Origin: Imhoffiella purpurea
GTDB taxonomy: Bacteria > Pseudomonadota > Gammaproteobacteria > Chromatiales > Chromatiaceae
NCBI RefSeq assembly: GCF_000585215.1
Contig: NZ_AONC01000040.1
Coordinates: 124,001-188,000, forward strand
Reading direction: 5' to 3'
DNA: 64,000 nucleotides
Shown piece by piece: positions 55,515 through 64,000 of this stretch (the stretch's first letter is position 1; each line of letters opens with the position of its first letter). Position numbers and translations under genes: made by a program. The notes beneath the pieces are model-generated. The model saw only the letters and a program-made list of their open reading frames with translations, did not search any database and was not told where the DNA came from.

Positions 55515-57797
55515 ATGCCGCAGGTCGAGTTCAGGACCTCCCGACGTTCGCTCGCGAGGATTGACCTGATACCTGATGTCGCTTATTCCATCGGAAGCGA
55601 TGCGGGCAATCTGGTTTCGATTACGGGTTCCGGGATCCGATCGCTGCATGCCCACCTGTCGTTTCAAGGTGGCGCGGCCCTTTTGTCACCCATCCGGGAC
55701 GCACCTCTCTTCGTCAATGGGTCGGCGATCTCCACGGATACGGCCTTATCGGACGGGGACTGGATCGCCTTCGGCGAAACCCTCATTCAGGTCCGGCTCC
55801 CTGCAGTCGACTCGGGCTCCGATGGCGATTCACAGGCAGCGGCCACGCTTGGCTCGAATCAGCCCGGAAGCATCGTGGTCGGTCGCCTGCCCGCTTGTGG
55901 CCTGCCCATTATTTCTCCATTGGTCTCGCGCGAGCACGCGCGGCTGACTCTCAGGCCGGACGGCGTTTTCGTGGAAGACCTGCGAAGCGTCAATGGCACC
56001 TGGGTCAATGGCGCGCGGATACGAGCCTCGACCCGGCTTGCGCCGGGCGACCGGGTCGCATTCGCGAGTTTCGTCTTCGTCTTCACCGGTTCCGCATTGG
56101 AGCCGGTGGATGCAGGCAACCGTATTCGAGTGGTCGCGGCCGGTCTGACCAAAACCGTGACCGACCGCAGGACGGGTCAGCCTCGCCATCTGCTCGACGG
56201 TATCGGCCTGGTGATCGAGCCCGGCGAGTTCGTCGTCATCTTCGGCACCAGCGGATCGGGCAAGTCCACCCTGCTCGATGCCTTGAACGGCCGTCGCCCG
56301 ATGTCCTCCGGGCAGGTGCTGTACAACGATGTCGATCTCTATCGCTTCTTCGCCTTGTTCCGGTCGGGTATCGGCTATGTGCCCCAGCAGGACATCGTTC
56401 ATCGCAAGATCAGCGTCCGCCGCGCGCTGCGCTACACGGCACGCCTGAGGCTGCCCCCGGATACCTCCCGTCGCGAGATCGATGCCATCATCGCTCGGGT
56501 GCTGGAGCGCGTGGGGCTCACCGAGAAGGCGGATCTCGCGGTGGATACGCCGGAACCCTTGAGCGGCGGTCAGCTGAAGCGGGTCAGTCTGGCGGTGGAA
56601 CTGGTCGCCAATCCGCAGATCCTGTTCCTCGACGAGGCCACCAGTGGTCTGGATGCGGGCACGGACAAGCGGATGATGCGGCTGTTCGCCGATCTCGCCC
56701 AGGATGGCAAGACCGTCGCCTGCGTGACGCACAGCCTGGAGAACATCGATACCTGCCATCTCGTCGCCCTGCTGCATCGGGGGCAGCTGGTCTATTACGG
56801 ACCGCCCGACGAAGCCGCGGCGCATTTCGGCGTGGGACGTCTTTCGGACGTCTACGAGGCCCTCGAAGGAGCCGGGGGGCAGGACTGGCGGTCGCGCTTC
56901 GAGGGTTCGCCGCAGCACCAGCGCTATGTCGAGCAGCGTCTCGAAAGCGTTCCTGCGAAGCAGGCGCCCCATCATGCCGCTGGAGCCACGGGCGCTTCGT
57001 GGCGCCCCTGGAGGCTGCTCGATCTTCGTCAGATGCTGACTTTGACGCATCGCTACCTGGATCTGCTGCTCTCCGATCGCATCAACCTCCTGGTTCTGCT
57101 CCTGCAGGCACCCCTCATCGCCCTGGTGGTCGGCTCGGTATTCCATACCGATGGCGATTTGGTCACGCGCGCTAGCGCGGAGGGCCAGATCGCCTTCGTG
57201 CTGGTCCTGTCTGCGATCTGGTTCGGCTGCATCAATTCCGCGCGCGAGATCGTCAAGGAACTGCCGGTGTATCTGCGCGAGCGTTCGGTGACCGTCACGC
57301 TCCCTGCCTACCTATTGAGCAAGGTGCTGCCGCTATCCGTCCTCTGCCTGATCCAGGTGGCGAGCTTTCTGGCGATCGTCACCTATATGCTCGATCTGAA
57401 CGGGTCCTTCCTCGATCGGCTGTTGACGCTGTTTCTATCCGGATTCGCCGCCACGGCGATGGGGTTGGCGGTCAGTTCCTTCGTCGACTCGAACGACAAG
57501 GCGATCGCGGCCCTGCCGCTCTTGCTGATCCCTCAGTTCATTCTCTCCAATTCGGTCGTCGCCCTGTCCGGAGCGACCGAGGACCTGGCCAGGGTCGTCG
57601 TGATCGCCTATTGGGGCATCGATGCCATGCGCTCGACACTGGATCCGGAGCTCCTGGCGGCTACAGGCCCCACTGGTGAGTTGCTGATTCCGGTCGTCGG
57701 CGAGTGGCCCAGGATCCTCTGGTATCTCCTTGCCCAGGCAGGGGGGTTCTTCGCCCTGACCCTGGTCGGTCTCAAGATCAAGGATCGTCGGGTGTAG
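55515..57797 (+). CDS. Double-FHA ABC transporter (ABCG-like half transporter)
   Basis: A 760-residue protein. Two FHA domains fill residues 1-200; the second keeps the reader residues (VVGRLP, VSREHARLT and RSVNGTWVN) while the first is degenerate. The ABC domain has Walker A GTSGSGKST near 245, signature LSGGQLKRVSLAVEL and Walker B ILFLDEATSGLD. The C-terminal ABC2-type membrane part (about 520-755) has five or six TMs. This FHA-ABCG layout is known from cyanobacteria and actinobacteria, where substrates are mostly unknown. AGGAGG upstream sets the start. Next to a Ser/Thr kinase, it is a good candidate for phosphothreonine control. Confidence 0.9.
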   Translation: MPQVEFRTSRRSLARIDLIPDVAYSIGSDAGNLVSITGSGIRSLHAHLSFQGGAALLSPIRDAPLFVNGSAISTDTALSDGDWIAFGETLIQVRLPAVDSGSDGDSQAAATLGSNQPGSIVVGRLPACGLPIISPLVSREHARLTLRPDGVFVEDLRSVNGTWVNGARIRASTRLAPGDRVAFASFVFVFTGSALEPVDAGNRIRVVAAGLTKTVTDRRTGQPRHLLDGIGLVIEPGEFVVIFGTSGSGKSTLLDALNGRRPMSSGQVLYNDVDLYRFFALFRSGIGYVPQQDIVHRKISVRRALRYTARLRLPPDTSRREIDAIIARVLERVGLTEKADLAVDTPEPLSGGQLKRVSLAVELVANPQILFLDEATSGLDAGTDKRMMRLFADLAQDGKTVACVTHSLENIDTCHLVALLHRGQLVYYGPPDEAAAHFGVGRLSDVYEALEGAGGQDWRSRFEGSPQHQRYVEQRLESVPAKQAPHHAAGATGASWRPWRLLDLRQMLTLTHRYLDLLLSDRINLLVLLLQAPLIALVVGSVFHTDGDLVTRASAEGQIAFVLVLSAIWFGCINSAREIVKELPVYLRERSVTVTLPAYLLSKVLPLSVLCLIQVASFLAIVTYMLDLNGSFLDRLLTLFLSGFAATAMGLAVSSFVDSNDKAIAALPLLLIPQFILSNSVVALSGATEDLARVVVIAYWGIDAMRSTLDPELLAATGPTGELLIPVVGEWPRILWYLLAQAGGFFALTLVGLKIKDRRV

Positions 57798-57884
57798 CAT
57801 GATTCCGGAACCTTTCATCTCCATCGGGGCCGGAGGCCGGAATTGCTCGGCTCCTCGTCTGGGCACTCGGCGAGAAATGCCGTC

Positions 57885-59780
57885 ATGAGCGACTCTGTCG
57901 AGACCAGGCGGTGCCCCAAGTGCGGGGCGACGAATCTCGCCTCAGAGCTGGCCCAGAGGGAATACCGCTGCGGGGACTGCGGCCTCGAACTCGCCCATCT
58001 GGATACCCTGTCCACCGGCGCGGTGCGCGGAGTGCTCGGGTGGCTATTGGACATCGGCACCCTGGTCAACGACCGCTACCGTGTCTCGGCCGTGCTGGGT
58101 AAGGGGGGCTTCGGCGTCACCTATCTGGTCGACGATCTGCGTCTGCATGGAAAACGCCGGGCGCTGAAGGAGGTCCCCGAGCTCTATTTCGACGAATACG
58201 AGACACGTCTGCTCGGCCGTCTGACGCATCCAGCCATTCCCGACATCACCGACCGCTTCAGCGCCGATGGCATGGTCTATCAGGTGCTGGAGTTCGGCGG
58301 GGATCGCACGCTGCGGACCGAGCAGGAGCGGCGCGGCGGACGCATCCCCTTGTTCGTGTTCCTGCCTTGGGTGCAGCAGCTCTGCGAGGCCCTGCAATAT
58401 CTCCATGCCCAGGATCCGCCCGTGGTGCATCGGGATCTCAAACCGGAAAACGTGCTGCTGGACGAGCATGAGCGGGTGATGCTGATCGACTTCGGCATCG
58501 CCAAGGAGGCGGCGGCCGATACCGTGACTCGAACCATCGGACGCGCCGTGACCCAGGGGTTCAGTCCCCCGGAGCAGGTGCTCGGCACCGGCACCGATGC
58601 CCGATCGGACGTCTATGCCTTGGGAGCCATCCTCTATTTCTGTCTCACGGGTCAGATGCCGCCCGCCGCTCACGAGCGTGTCACGGGCCGAGTCATGGAG
58701 CCGCTCTCGAGCTTCCTGCCCGATATTCCGCCGCTCGTCGACTCGGCGGTCATGCAGGCACTCGAACTCAATATCAATCTTCGCCAGCAGTCCATTCCCG
58801 AGCTGGCCTCGGTATTCGAGCTGATTCAATCCGGATCGGGCAGCGCGCGGACCGTTCTGGCCCCGGCTGGCACAGAGCCCTCGGTCGATACGGCCGGCTA
58901 TGCGTTGCCGAGCGTGCAGTTGCCTTCGGTTCGTACCGGAGCTGCTCCCACCGCGAGTATCCGGGTCGGTCAACCTCCAGAGGTCGAGTCCGGACCTCGC
59001 CGAAGTAGTGCCGTTATTTTGGCGTCCATGCTGTTCCTGGGAGGGGCGGCAGCTGGTGGCTATTGGCTCTGGATGGGGCAGGGCGGTTCATCTGATCCGG
59101 AGGTCTCCAGCGCGTCAGAGACAGATTCGATCGAAGAGCGTTCGACATCGAAACCGGACGGCGTTTCTGAACGACCCGATAGTGCAGGCGTATCGACGGC
59201 GGGAGGGCAGGAGTCGCCATCTCCGGCAGCAGCTGTCAAGACGACTGCAGACGCGACGGAGGCCGACCCGGCGACTGCGGACGCTGCTGTCGTGACACCT
59301 CGGGCGGCATCGCCTGTGCCATCGGTTTTCTCCGACGAGCAGCCCGACGCGGCTCGGAGTTCGGCCGAAGCAGCCAAGCCCAAGCCCAAGCAGAATCTGA
59401 TGGAGCTTTTCGAAACGCTGCGCAGCGCCTCGGCACCTTCAACTGAGGCGCCTGTGGGTGCCTCCGCTCCGTCGCCCGCTGCAATTTCGGTCGTTGCGCC
59501 GGCTGCGCTTGCGCCCATGACGGGTTCGGGCACGACTCCGAAGGTGACCACAGCGCCAAGTGTCACGATCGAGCCCAAGGTGACCACTACGCCAAAAAGC
59601 ACTGCAAAAGTGACCACCACACCCAAGACCACGCCCAAACCGACGACCAAGCCCAAGGTGAGAACGAAGCCAAAGCCCAAGGCGGTCGCAAGATCCACGC
59701 CGAAGCCTCGCCCAAAAAGCAAGCCCGCTAGCGGAAGCGATTGGGGCTTCCAGTACAAGGGCGCCAGGAAAACCGATTGA
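57885..59780 (+). CDS. Zinc-ribbon Ser/Thr protein kinase with membrane anchor
   Basis: A 631-residue kinase. A zinc ribbon (CPKCGATN and CGDCG) lies at residues 10-33. The kinase domain (about 65-320) has GKGGFGVTYLV, RALKEVPE, VVHRDLKPENVLLD, LIDFGIAK and an activation-segment SPPEQVLG; all catalytic residues are present. A transmembrane segment (VILASMLFLGGAAAGGYWLW) near 360-385 is followed by an extracytoplasmic Ser/Ala region and a Thr/Pro/Lys-rich tail, mostly TPK/TTPK repeats to the end. The catalytic domain is cytosolic. It starts 87 bp after the FHA transporter; downstream is a VWA gene. A TTG 14 codons earlier is an alternative start. Confidence 0.92.
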   Translation: MSDSVETRRCPKCGATNLASELAQREYRCGDCGLELAHLDTLSTGAVRGVLGWLLDIGTLVNDRYRVSAVLGKGGFGVTYLVDDLRLHGKRRALKEVPELYFDEYETRLLGRLTHPAIPDITDRFSADGMVYQVLEFGGDRTLRTEQERRGGRIPLFVFLPWVQQLCEALQYLHAQDPPVVHRDLKPENVLLDEHERVMLIDFGIAKEAAADTVTRTIGRAVTQGFSPPEQVLGTGTDARSDVYALGAILYFCLTGQMPPAAHERVTGRVMEPLSSFLPDIPPLVDSAVMQALELNINLRQQSIPELASVFELIQSGSGSARTVLAPAGTEPSVDTAGYALPSVQLPSVRTGAAPTASIRVGQPPEVESGPRRSSAVILASMLFLGGAAAGGYWLWMGQGGSSDPEVSSASETDSIEERSTSKPDGVSERPDSAGVSTAGGQESPSPAAAVKTTADATEADPATADAAVVTPRAASPVPSVFSDEQPDAARSSAEAAKPKPKQNLMELFETLRSASAPSTEAPVGASAPSPAAISVVAPAALAPMTGSGTTPKVTTAPSVTIEPKVTTTPKSTAKVTTTPKTTPKPTTKPKVRTKPKPKAVARSTPKPRPKSKPASGSDWGFQYKGARKTD

Positions 59781-59817
59781 GGGTCGACGACCCTGGATTC
59801 ACATAGGAGTCATAGCA

Positions 59818-60978
59818 ATGAAGAGCCGTTTGTCGCGATTCGATGGGATGTCCGGAGTGCGGGTATTGACCATGTTGGCGGCTGTCGCCTTCATCTTTCT
59901 CAGCGCTTCGGTCTGCGCTCAGGGGTATGGCTTCGCGGCCCCGGGCAACTACGGAGTGAAGATCTACAAGACCGACTACACGCTCTATCCGTTCGTGCAG
60001 GTATATCTGCGTACCTTCGATTCCCAGATGCAGCCCTTGGTCAATCTCAATGAAATGAATATCGGCCTGATGGTCAAGGGGCGGCCCTATGACCCGATGA
60101 AGCGGCAGTACGGAATTCAATCGATTCGCAAGCGCGAGGAGGCTACGCGCTCAGTGATCGTGGTGGATGCGAGTAAGTCCATGGCGGGTAAGCCATTCGA
60201 TGATTCGCGGAGGGCAGCGGTACGTTTCATCGAGAGCAAGAGACCCCAGGACGAAGTCGCCATATTGGCTATCCGCGATACCAAGAATGGTTTCGATCTG
60301 GTTTCGGAATTCGAGCGCGATGGCGCTGCCCTCGTGCGACGTTTGGCCGACATCAAGGTCGATGGGATGAAGACGAGGCTGTACGATACCATCGGTGCAG
60401 CGATGCAGATGTGTGCCATGAGTGCTCAGGGATCGGTGCGCACCGGAAATTACATCGTGTCGTGCTCGATATTGGTGATGTCGGATGGAAAGGATGAAGG
60501 GAGTTCGATTAATCGCGATGAACTGATGACTCGCATCTCCAATCTCGAGATCCCTATTCCCATTTATTCCCTGGCTTATTCCAAGGTGGATCAGAGCTAT
60601 TTCAGGAACCTCGAGGCACTCTCGAAGAATTCCTTCGGGATCTATTATGTGATTGGGGAGACTACCGAACAGATGCAGAGAATCGTCGAGCAGGTGCAAA
60701 ATATCCTGCAGAGCGACTATGTTATTACCTTCCGCTCCTACATCAAAGTGGATGGCGAGCGCCATAATCTGAAGATCGGTGTCGAGTTTCCGACCGGTAG
60801 TGGTAAATATGTCAGTGACGACACCTATTTCGAAGCCATTCAGCCGCCGCCGATTCCTCCTGTCCAGAGTGCTCTAAAGGCATTGAATGCTAAGATCCCC
60901 CTGGCCAAGAGTGGGAATCCTTATTATGATGATTCTGACTCGGTCATGTCGATCCCCTCTGGTGCTCCCGCCGAATGA
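59818..60978 (+). CDS. Secreted von Willebrand factor A domain protein
   Basis: A 386-residue protein with a signal peptide (VLTMLAAVAFIFLSASVCA, cut near QGYG). A VWA domain follows with the MIDAS DASKS near residue 117-121, a Thr in RLYDT and MSDGKDEGSS. Such domains bind metal and protein partners. The C-terminus is proline-rich (IQPPPIPPVQS). It is somewhat lower in GC and uses more A/T-ending codons than its neighbours, so it may be a later arrival. It lies 37 bp after the kinase, and their pairing recalls PpkA, where kinase and VWA occur in one chain. Confidence 0.88.
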   Translation: MKSRLSRFDGMSGVRVLTMLAAVAFIFLSASVCAQGYGFAAPGNYGVKIYKTDYTLYPFVQVYLRTFDSQMQPLVNLNEMNIGLMVKGRPYDPMKRQYGIQSIRKREEATRSVIVVDASKSMAGKPFDDSRRAAVRFIESKRPQDEVAILAIRDTKNGFDLVSEFERDGAALVRRLADIKVDGMKTRLYDTIGAAMQMCAMSAQGSVRTGNYIVSCSILVMSDGKDEGSSINRDELMTRISNLEIPIPIYSLAYSKVDQSYFRNLEALSKNSFGIYYVIGETTEQMQRIVEQVQNILQSDYVITFRSYIKVDGERHNLKIGVEFPTGSGKYVSDDTYFEAIQPPPIPPVQSALKALNAKIPLAKSGNPYYDDSDSVMSIPSGAPAE

Positions 60979-61143
60979 TTTGACATCTGCACTGAAAAGA
61001 TGATGTGGATGAGCGTTCGCCCTCTCGGTCGGTTCGTCTTTACGATCGGTAGGGCGGACCCCATGACTGGATGAGGTGCGATGATGATTTCTTGCGAATA
61101 ATGGATCGAGGAACCCTGTTGTCGAATTGTCAGGAGCAATGAG

Positions 61144-61773
61144 ATGAGTGGGATGCAGAAGAGAGTCGGATTGGCCGTCGCCCTCGTTGCGGTGACGGTG
61201 ATTTCATCGGGCTGCAGCTCGACGGGAAGCGTGCAGGATCAAGCGATAGGAACCACGATCGGCGCCGCCCTCGGCTGCGGGGTGGGGGCCTTGATTACGA
61301 GAGATGCCAGAGGCTGTGCCGCCGGTGCCGCGGTGGGCGCCGTGGTGGGCTTTGGGAGCGTCGTCATCTCACAATACAACGCCCGCCAGGTCCGTTCGGC
61401 CTCCAAGGATGCCAGGGTCTACGGCCTGAGTACCGCGCCGTCCAGCCCCCAGGTCAAGATACGGAAAGGGAAATCCTCGCCACGGACCGTCAGGCACGGT
61501 GATCCGGTGAACATCAGCACGGACTATTCCCTGGCCTTGCCGAAGGGGGTGAGCAAGGCGCGGGTCACCGAAAGCTGGGTTCTGAAAAAAGACGGAAAGA
61601 ATGTCGCGAAGCTGCCGTCTAAATCCGCCTCGAGGGCAGCCGGAGGCTGGGTGGCCGATGCCGAGATCAGCATTCCTTCCGATGTGCCGACAGGCACGTA
61701 TCTGATCGAGCACCGTGTCCAAGTGGGCAGCAGCTACGATGTCGACGAGTCGACCTTCGTCGTTCGGAGCTGA
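61144..61773 (+). CDS. Glycine-zipper outer-membrane lipoprotein
   Basis: A 209-residue lipoprotein: lipobox ISSGC with Cys24 as the acylated residue. Residues 32-75 form a glycine zipper (GTTIGAALGCGVGALITRD, GCAAGAAVGAVVGFGSV), which tends to insert in or associate with membranes. The C-terminal half is a beta-rich periplasmic domain. AGGAG seven bases upstream decides the ATG at 61144; a second ATG at 61139 overlaps it in another frame and encodes only Met-Arg. It lies between the VWA and M48 genes in the same direction. Confidence 0.82.
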   Translation: MSGMQKRVGLAVALVAVTVISSGCSSTGSVQDQAIGTTIGAALGCGVGALITRDARGCAAGAAVGAVVGFGSVVISQYNARQVRSASKDARVYGLSTAPSSPQVKIRKGKSSPRTVRHGDPVNISTDYSLALPKGVSKARVTESWVLKKDGKNVAKLPSKSASRAAGGWVADAEISIPSDVPTGTYLIEHRVQVGSSYDVDESTFVVRS

Positions 61774-61817
61774 ATCGTGCCCATTCCCTTCACTCGGGTG
61801 ACGGCCGGGGATTGACC

Positions 61818-62522
61818 GTGAGTCTGTCCCTGGCTGGTTTATGGCTACTTGGCGGGCTTTTGGGCGGTGGCGACGAGACCCGAGATTGCAGCGCATCCGC
61901 GCAAGCAGGCGCAAGCACCATGCAGCGTATCGCCGAATCATGGCCGCTTCGATTTGCAGGCGATCCGGTCAGGCGTTATGTTCTGCGCTTGGGGCAGAGG
62001 ATCGTGGCGCAGGTGGATCCGCATCATGTCGATGACTGGCGTTTCTTCGTCGTCCGTAATCTGGAGCCTACGGCCTTTGCCGTTGGTGGCAACCGGTTCG
62101 TCGTTAGCGACGGACTCATTGCATTCGTAAGGAACGAGAGCGATCTCGCTGCCGTTCTGGCGCATGAGATCGCCCATCAGCGTCTGGGACATTTCTGCGA
62201 TCATGCCCCGACCGATGCCGAGCGTATCCGTTACGGTTCGATCGTTCAGCACTTCGATCTCGATACGGAGCGCGCGGCAGATGCGGATGCCCTGCATCTG
62301 CTCAAGGCTGCGGGTTACGATCCCGGCTCCATGTTCGAAGTCCTTCGATGCCTGTCGGAGCGGCCTGGAGCGCCGGTATCGCAGCTGCAGGCGCGGATGC
62401 GAGTTCTCCAGTCTTCGTCTGTCAGGGATCAGCCGAGGGCACATGTTCGGGTTGGGGGGCTGGAGGAGATCCGCGCGCATATCCTTGAAGAGTCGGGAAG
62501 CTCTCTGCAGCGCTGTCAATAA
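61818..62522 (+). CDS. Secreted M48-family metalloprotease
   Basis: A 234-residue protease. A short hydrophobic N-terminus (SLAGLWLLGGLLGGG) suggests export. The zinc site is HEIAH (residues 116-120) in LAAVLAHEIAHQRLGHF, and DTERAADADAL supplies the third ligand Glu. NLEPTAFAVGGNRFVVSDGLI is the conserved segment before the metal site. Relatives such as BepA/LoiP handle outer-membrane protein and lipoprotein quality. GTG at 61818 has a GGGG seven bases upstream and is preferred over TTG at 61812. There is no TPR domain, unlike BepA. Confidence 0.87.
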   Translation: MSLSLAGLWLLGGLLGGGDETRDCSASAQAGASTMQRIAESWPLRFAGDPVRRYVLRLGQRIVAQVDPHHVDDWRFFVVRNLEPTAFAVGGNRFVVSDGLIAFVRNESDLAAVLAHEIAHQRLGHFCDHAPTDAERIRYGSIVQHFDLDTERAADADALHLLKAAGYDPGSMFEVLRCLSERPGAPVSQLQARMRVLQSSSVRDQPRAHVRVGGLEEIRAHILEESGSSLQRCQ

Positions 62523-62579
62523 TCTGGACAACGATTTTGCTGTTTCCAAGTCCTTGTGATTCAGACAGAGGGCGCCACG

Positions 62580-63656
62580 ATGCAAGAGGCACGCTTTTTC
62601 GATCGGCTCGACAAGAATCGGGTGCATTGCGGGCTCTGTCCGCATGACTGCGTCATTCCCGAGGGCGGCCGCGGGGTCTGCGCCGTTCGCTACAACAGCG
62701 GCGGCAAGCTCTACAGCCTGGTGACCGATCGCGTCATCACGCGCAACCTGGACCCGATCGAGAAGAAGCCGCTCTTTCATTTCCATCCCGGCTCCAGCGC
62801 CTATTCCATCTCGGCGGTGGGCTGCAATCTGCTCTGCAACTTCTGTCAGAACTGGGAGATCTCGCAGTGGCCGCGCGAGCATCTGCCGAGCCACGTGCCA
62901 GGCGCGGGCGACGACGTCATCTGTCCGCGGATCGATCTGCTCGGCGATTGCATTCCAGGCGAGCGGGTCACGCCCGATCAGATCGTCCAGGCGGCCCTCG
63001 ACTCGGGTGCCAGTACCATCGCCTATACCTATACCGAGCCGACCATCTTCTACGAGCTGGCCTGCGCGACCGCCCGCAAGGCCGGCGAGGCGGGTCTCGC
63101 TAACGCCTTCATCACCAACGGATACATCTCCGAGGCGCCTCAGTGCGAGGTCGGTCCGCTGCTGGATGCGGCGAACGTGGATCTCAAGTTCTTCAGCGAC
63201 GAGAGTTATCGGAATCTGAGTCGGGTCAGACTGGCACCCGTGCTGGACGCGATCGGCCGCTATCACGAAATGGGCATCTGGCTGGAGATCACGACCCTGG
63301 TGATTCCAGGCGTCAACGACTCGGACGCCGAGCTCGGGCAGATCGCCGGTTTCATCCGCTCGCTCTCGCCCGACATCCCCTGGCATGTCTCGCGCTTCCG
63401 CGCCGCCTACAACTATCGCGGCGCGCAGCCGACGCCTGTCGCCACCCTCGAGCGGGCGGTCGAGATCGGCAAGGAGGCCGGATTGCGCTATGTCTACACG
63501 GGCAATCTGCCGGGCGACGGGGGCGAGCACACCTATTGCCACCAGTGCGGCGCGCGTCTGATCCAGCGTTACGGATTCCAGGTGCTGTCCAATCGGATCC
63601 GGGGAGGCTGCTGTCCGGATTGCGGTTCGCGGGTCGCCGGCGTCGGGATGGAATAG
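62580..63656 (+). CDS. amrS: AmmeMemoRadiSam system radical SAM enzyme
   Basis: A 358-residue radical SAM protein. The Fe-S/SAM motif is GCNLLCNFCQNW (Cys82, 86, 89; CxxxCxxC). An N-terminal CGLCPHDC and C-terminal CHQCGARL/CCPDCGSR pairs could hold further metal. YTYTEPTIFYE and LEITTLVIPGVNDSD are typical of the AmrS family, a PflA-like group normally linked to AMMECR1 and MEMO proteins, neither of which is in this window. Function in that system is unsettled. ATG at 62580 is preferred; a GTG eight codons earlier is in frame. Confidence 0.88.
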   Translation: MQEARFFDRLDKNRVHCGLCPHDCVIPEGGRGVCAVRYNSGGKLYSLVTDRVITRNLDPIEKKPLFHFHPGSSAYSISAVGCNLLCNFCQNWEISQWPREHLPSHVPGAGDDVICPRIDLLGDCIPGERVTPDQIVQAALDSGASTIAYTYTEPTIFYELACATARKAGEAGLANAFITNGYISEAPQCEVGPLLDAANVDLKFFSDESYRNLSRVRLAPVLDAIGRYHEMGIWLEITTLVIPGVNDSDAELGQIAGFIRSLSPDIPWHVSRFRAAYNYRGAQPTPVATLERAVEIGKEAGLRYVYTGNLPGDGGEHTYCHQCGARLIQRYGFQVLSNRIRGGCCPDCGSRVAGVGME

Positions 63657-63857
63657 TTTCGGGGCGATTCCGGTGAGGGCTCTCGGTTCGAGAATGGCGT
63701 CGGACCTTGTTCGAGCAGGCGGGTGAAGTCATCGGCCGGGATGTAAAACCCAGTCCGATAATTCAACCTTATCGAGCATAATTTGGCTCTTATCGTCCAT
63801 GCAAGCTCCGCCCGACCAACGATGGCGCTGGCTGAGTGTCGCGCATCCAGGCCGATC

Positions 63858-64000
63858 TCAAACAGAGGTCGAACCGAAGGACTCCGTGGTGTAACGCAGA
63901 ATCTCGATGTCGGCCGACCAATAGCCGAAGGGAAGACCGGCCTTGCGCTTGAGGTGCTCCAGGAATTCGGTCGGATCCGGGATCTGCTCCCACACCGATG
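63858..64000 (-). CDS. C-terminal fragment of a leftward gene cut by the window edge
   Basis: The last 47 or so codons of a leftward gene: the frame is open from the right edge to a TGA at 63858-63860 and ends IEILRYTTESFGSTSV. Third codon positions are strongly GC-rich (GTG, CTC, GCC, TTC, GAC), which supports coding in this frame. EFLEHLKRKAGLPFGYWSAD is distinctive, but I do not recognise the family. The gene is convergent with amrS, with 201 bp between the stops; this gap holds an AT-rich patch (63750-63790) but no T-tract terminator. Confidence 0.65.
   Translation of the reverse strand, partial: SVWEQIPDPTEFLEHLKRKAGLPFGYWSADIEILRYTTESFGSTSV

Noticed and set aside
60980-61008. TTGACA as a -35 box upstream of the lipoprotein gene
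   Set aside because: The sequence 17 bp downstream (ATGTGG) is a poor -10.
63569-63766. 65-codon leftward frame containing TGFYIPADDFTRLLEQG
   Set aside because: No ATG start, an in-frame stop just upstream, and it overlaps the end of amrS by 88 bp; the peptide is suggestive but support is too thin.

Overview
The window is high-GC bacterial DNA. Three things point to a gammaproteobacterium of the Chromatiales, most likely a purple sulfur bacterium of the Chromatiaceae: Pil-Chp-type chemosensory genes, DUF2333/DUF2934/DUF3334 proteins, and a long-insert variant of APS kinase. This placement is inferred from gene content; there is no rRNA in the window. I saw no tRNA, rRNA, insertion sequence or integrase.

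Layout. 1-7.8 kb: a Pil-Chp-like chemosensory operon (PilH-like regulator cut by the window edge, PilI/CheW, PilJ-type receptor, a large ChpA-type hybrid kinase and two divergent CheW-like proteins). 7.8-12.2 kb: a DUF1523 protein behind a candidate sigma-54 promoter, then a GT4 glycosyltransferase and an MGH1-like glycoside hydrolase divergent from a TVP38-type membrane protein. 12.4-24.2 kb: a complete type I-E CRISPR-Cas locus (cas3, casA, casB, cas7, cas5, cas6e, cas1, cas2, AT-rich leader) with 51 repeats and 50 spacers, every unit exactly 61 bp, ending in a decayed terminal repeat. 24.2-32.9 kb: an SDR oxidoreductase, an orphan decayed VapB-like antitoxin, a secreted two-repeat protein, a SWIM/SNF2 helicase pair, a thioesterase, a DUF3334 protein, a histone H1-like DUF2934 protein and a possible small gene. 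32.9-37.1 kb: two GH57 glycosidases and a DUF2333 protein followed by a heptamer tandem repeat and a strong terminator. 37.1-44.5 kb: cysC; an ABC exporter with adaptor; a NarL-type two-component pair.

44.5-47.2 kb holds an unusual leftward gene set: two RhiA-like proteins, a small secreted protein and a phage-tail-collar-domain protein, with strong hairpins in two of the three gaps. 47.6-50.2 kb: an ExeA-like AAA ATPase fused to an FHA domain, and a PAS-GGDEF diguanylate cyclase. 50.4-55.3 kb: a secreted metallophosphoesterase and a three-domain ACP / acyl-adenylating / PlsC fusion. 55.5-62.5 kb: a co-directional set (double-FHA ABC transporter, zinc-ribbon Ser/Thr kinase with a membrane anchor, secreted VWA protein, glycine-zipper lipoprotein, secreted M48 protease) that looks like a phosphothreonine-linked envelope signalling system without the type VI secretion genes such parts often accompany. 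An AmmeMemoRadiSam radical SAM enzyme follows, and the C-terminus of a leftward gene enters at the right edge.

The CRISPR locus is a well-understood system in very regular form. The best candidates for undescribed biology are the FHA/kinase/VWA/M48 module and the RhiA-like/collar operon.
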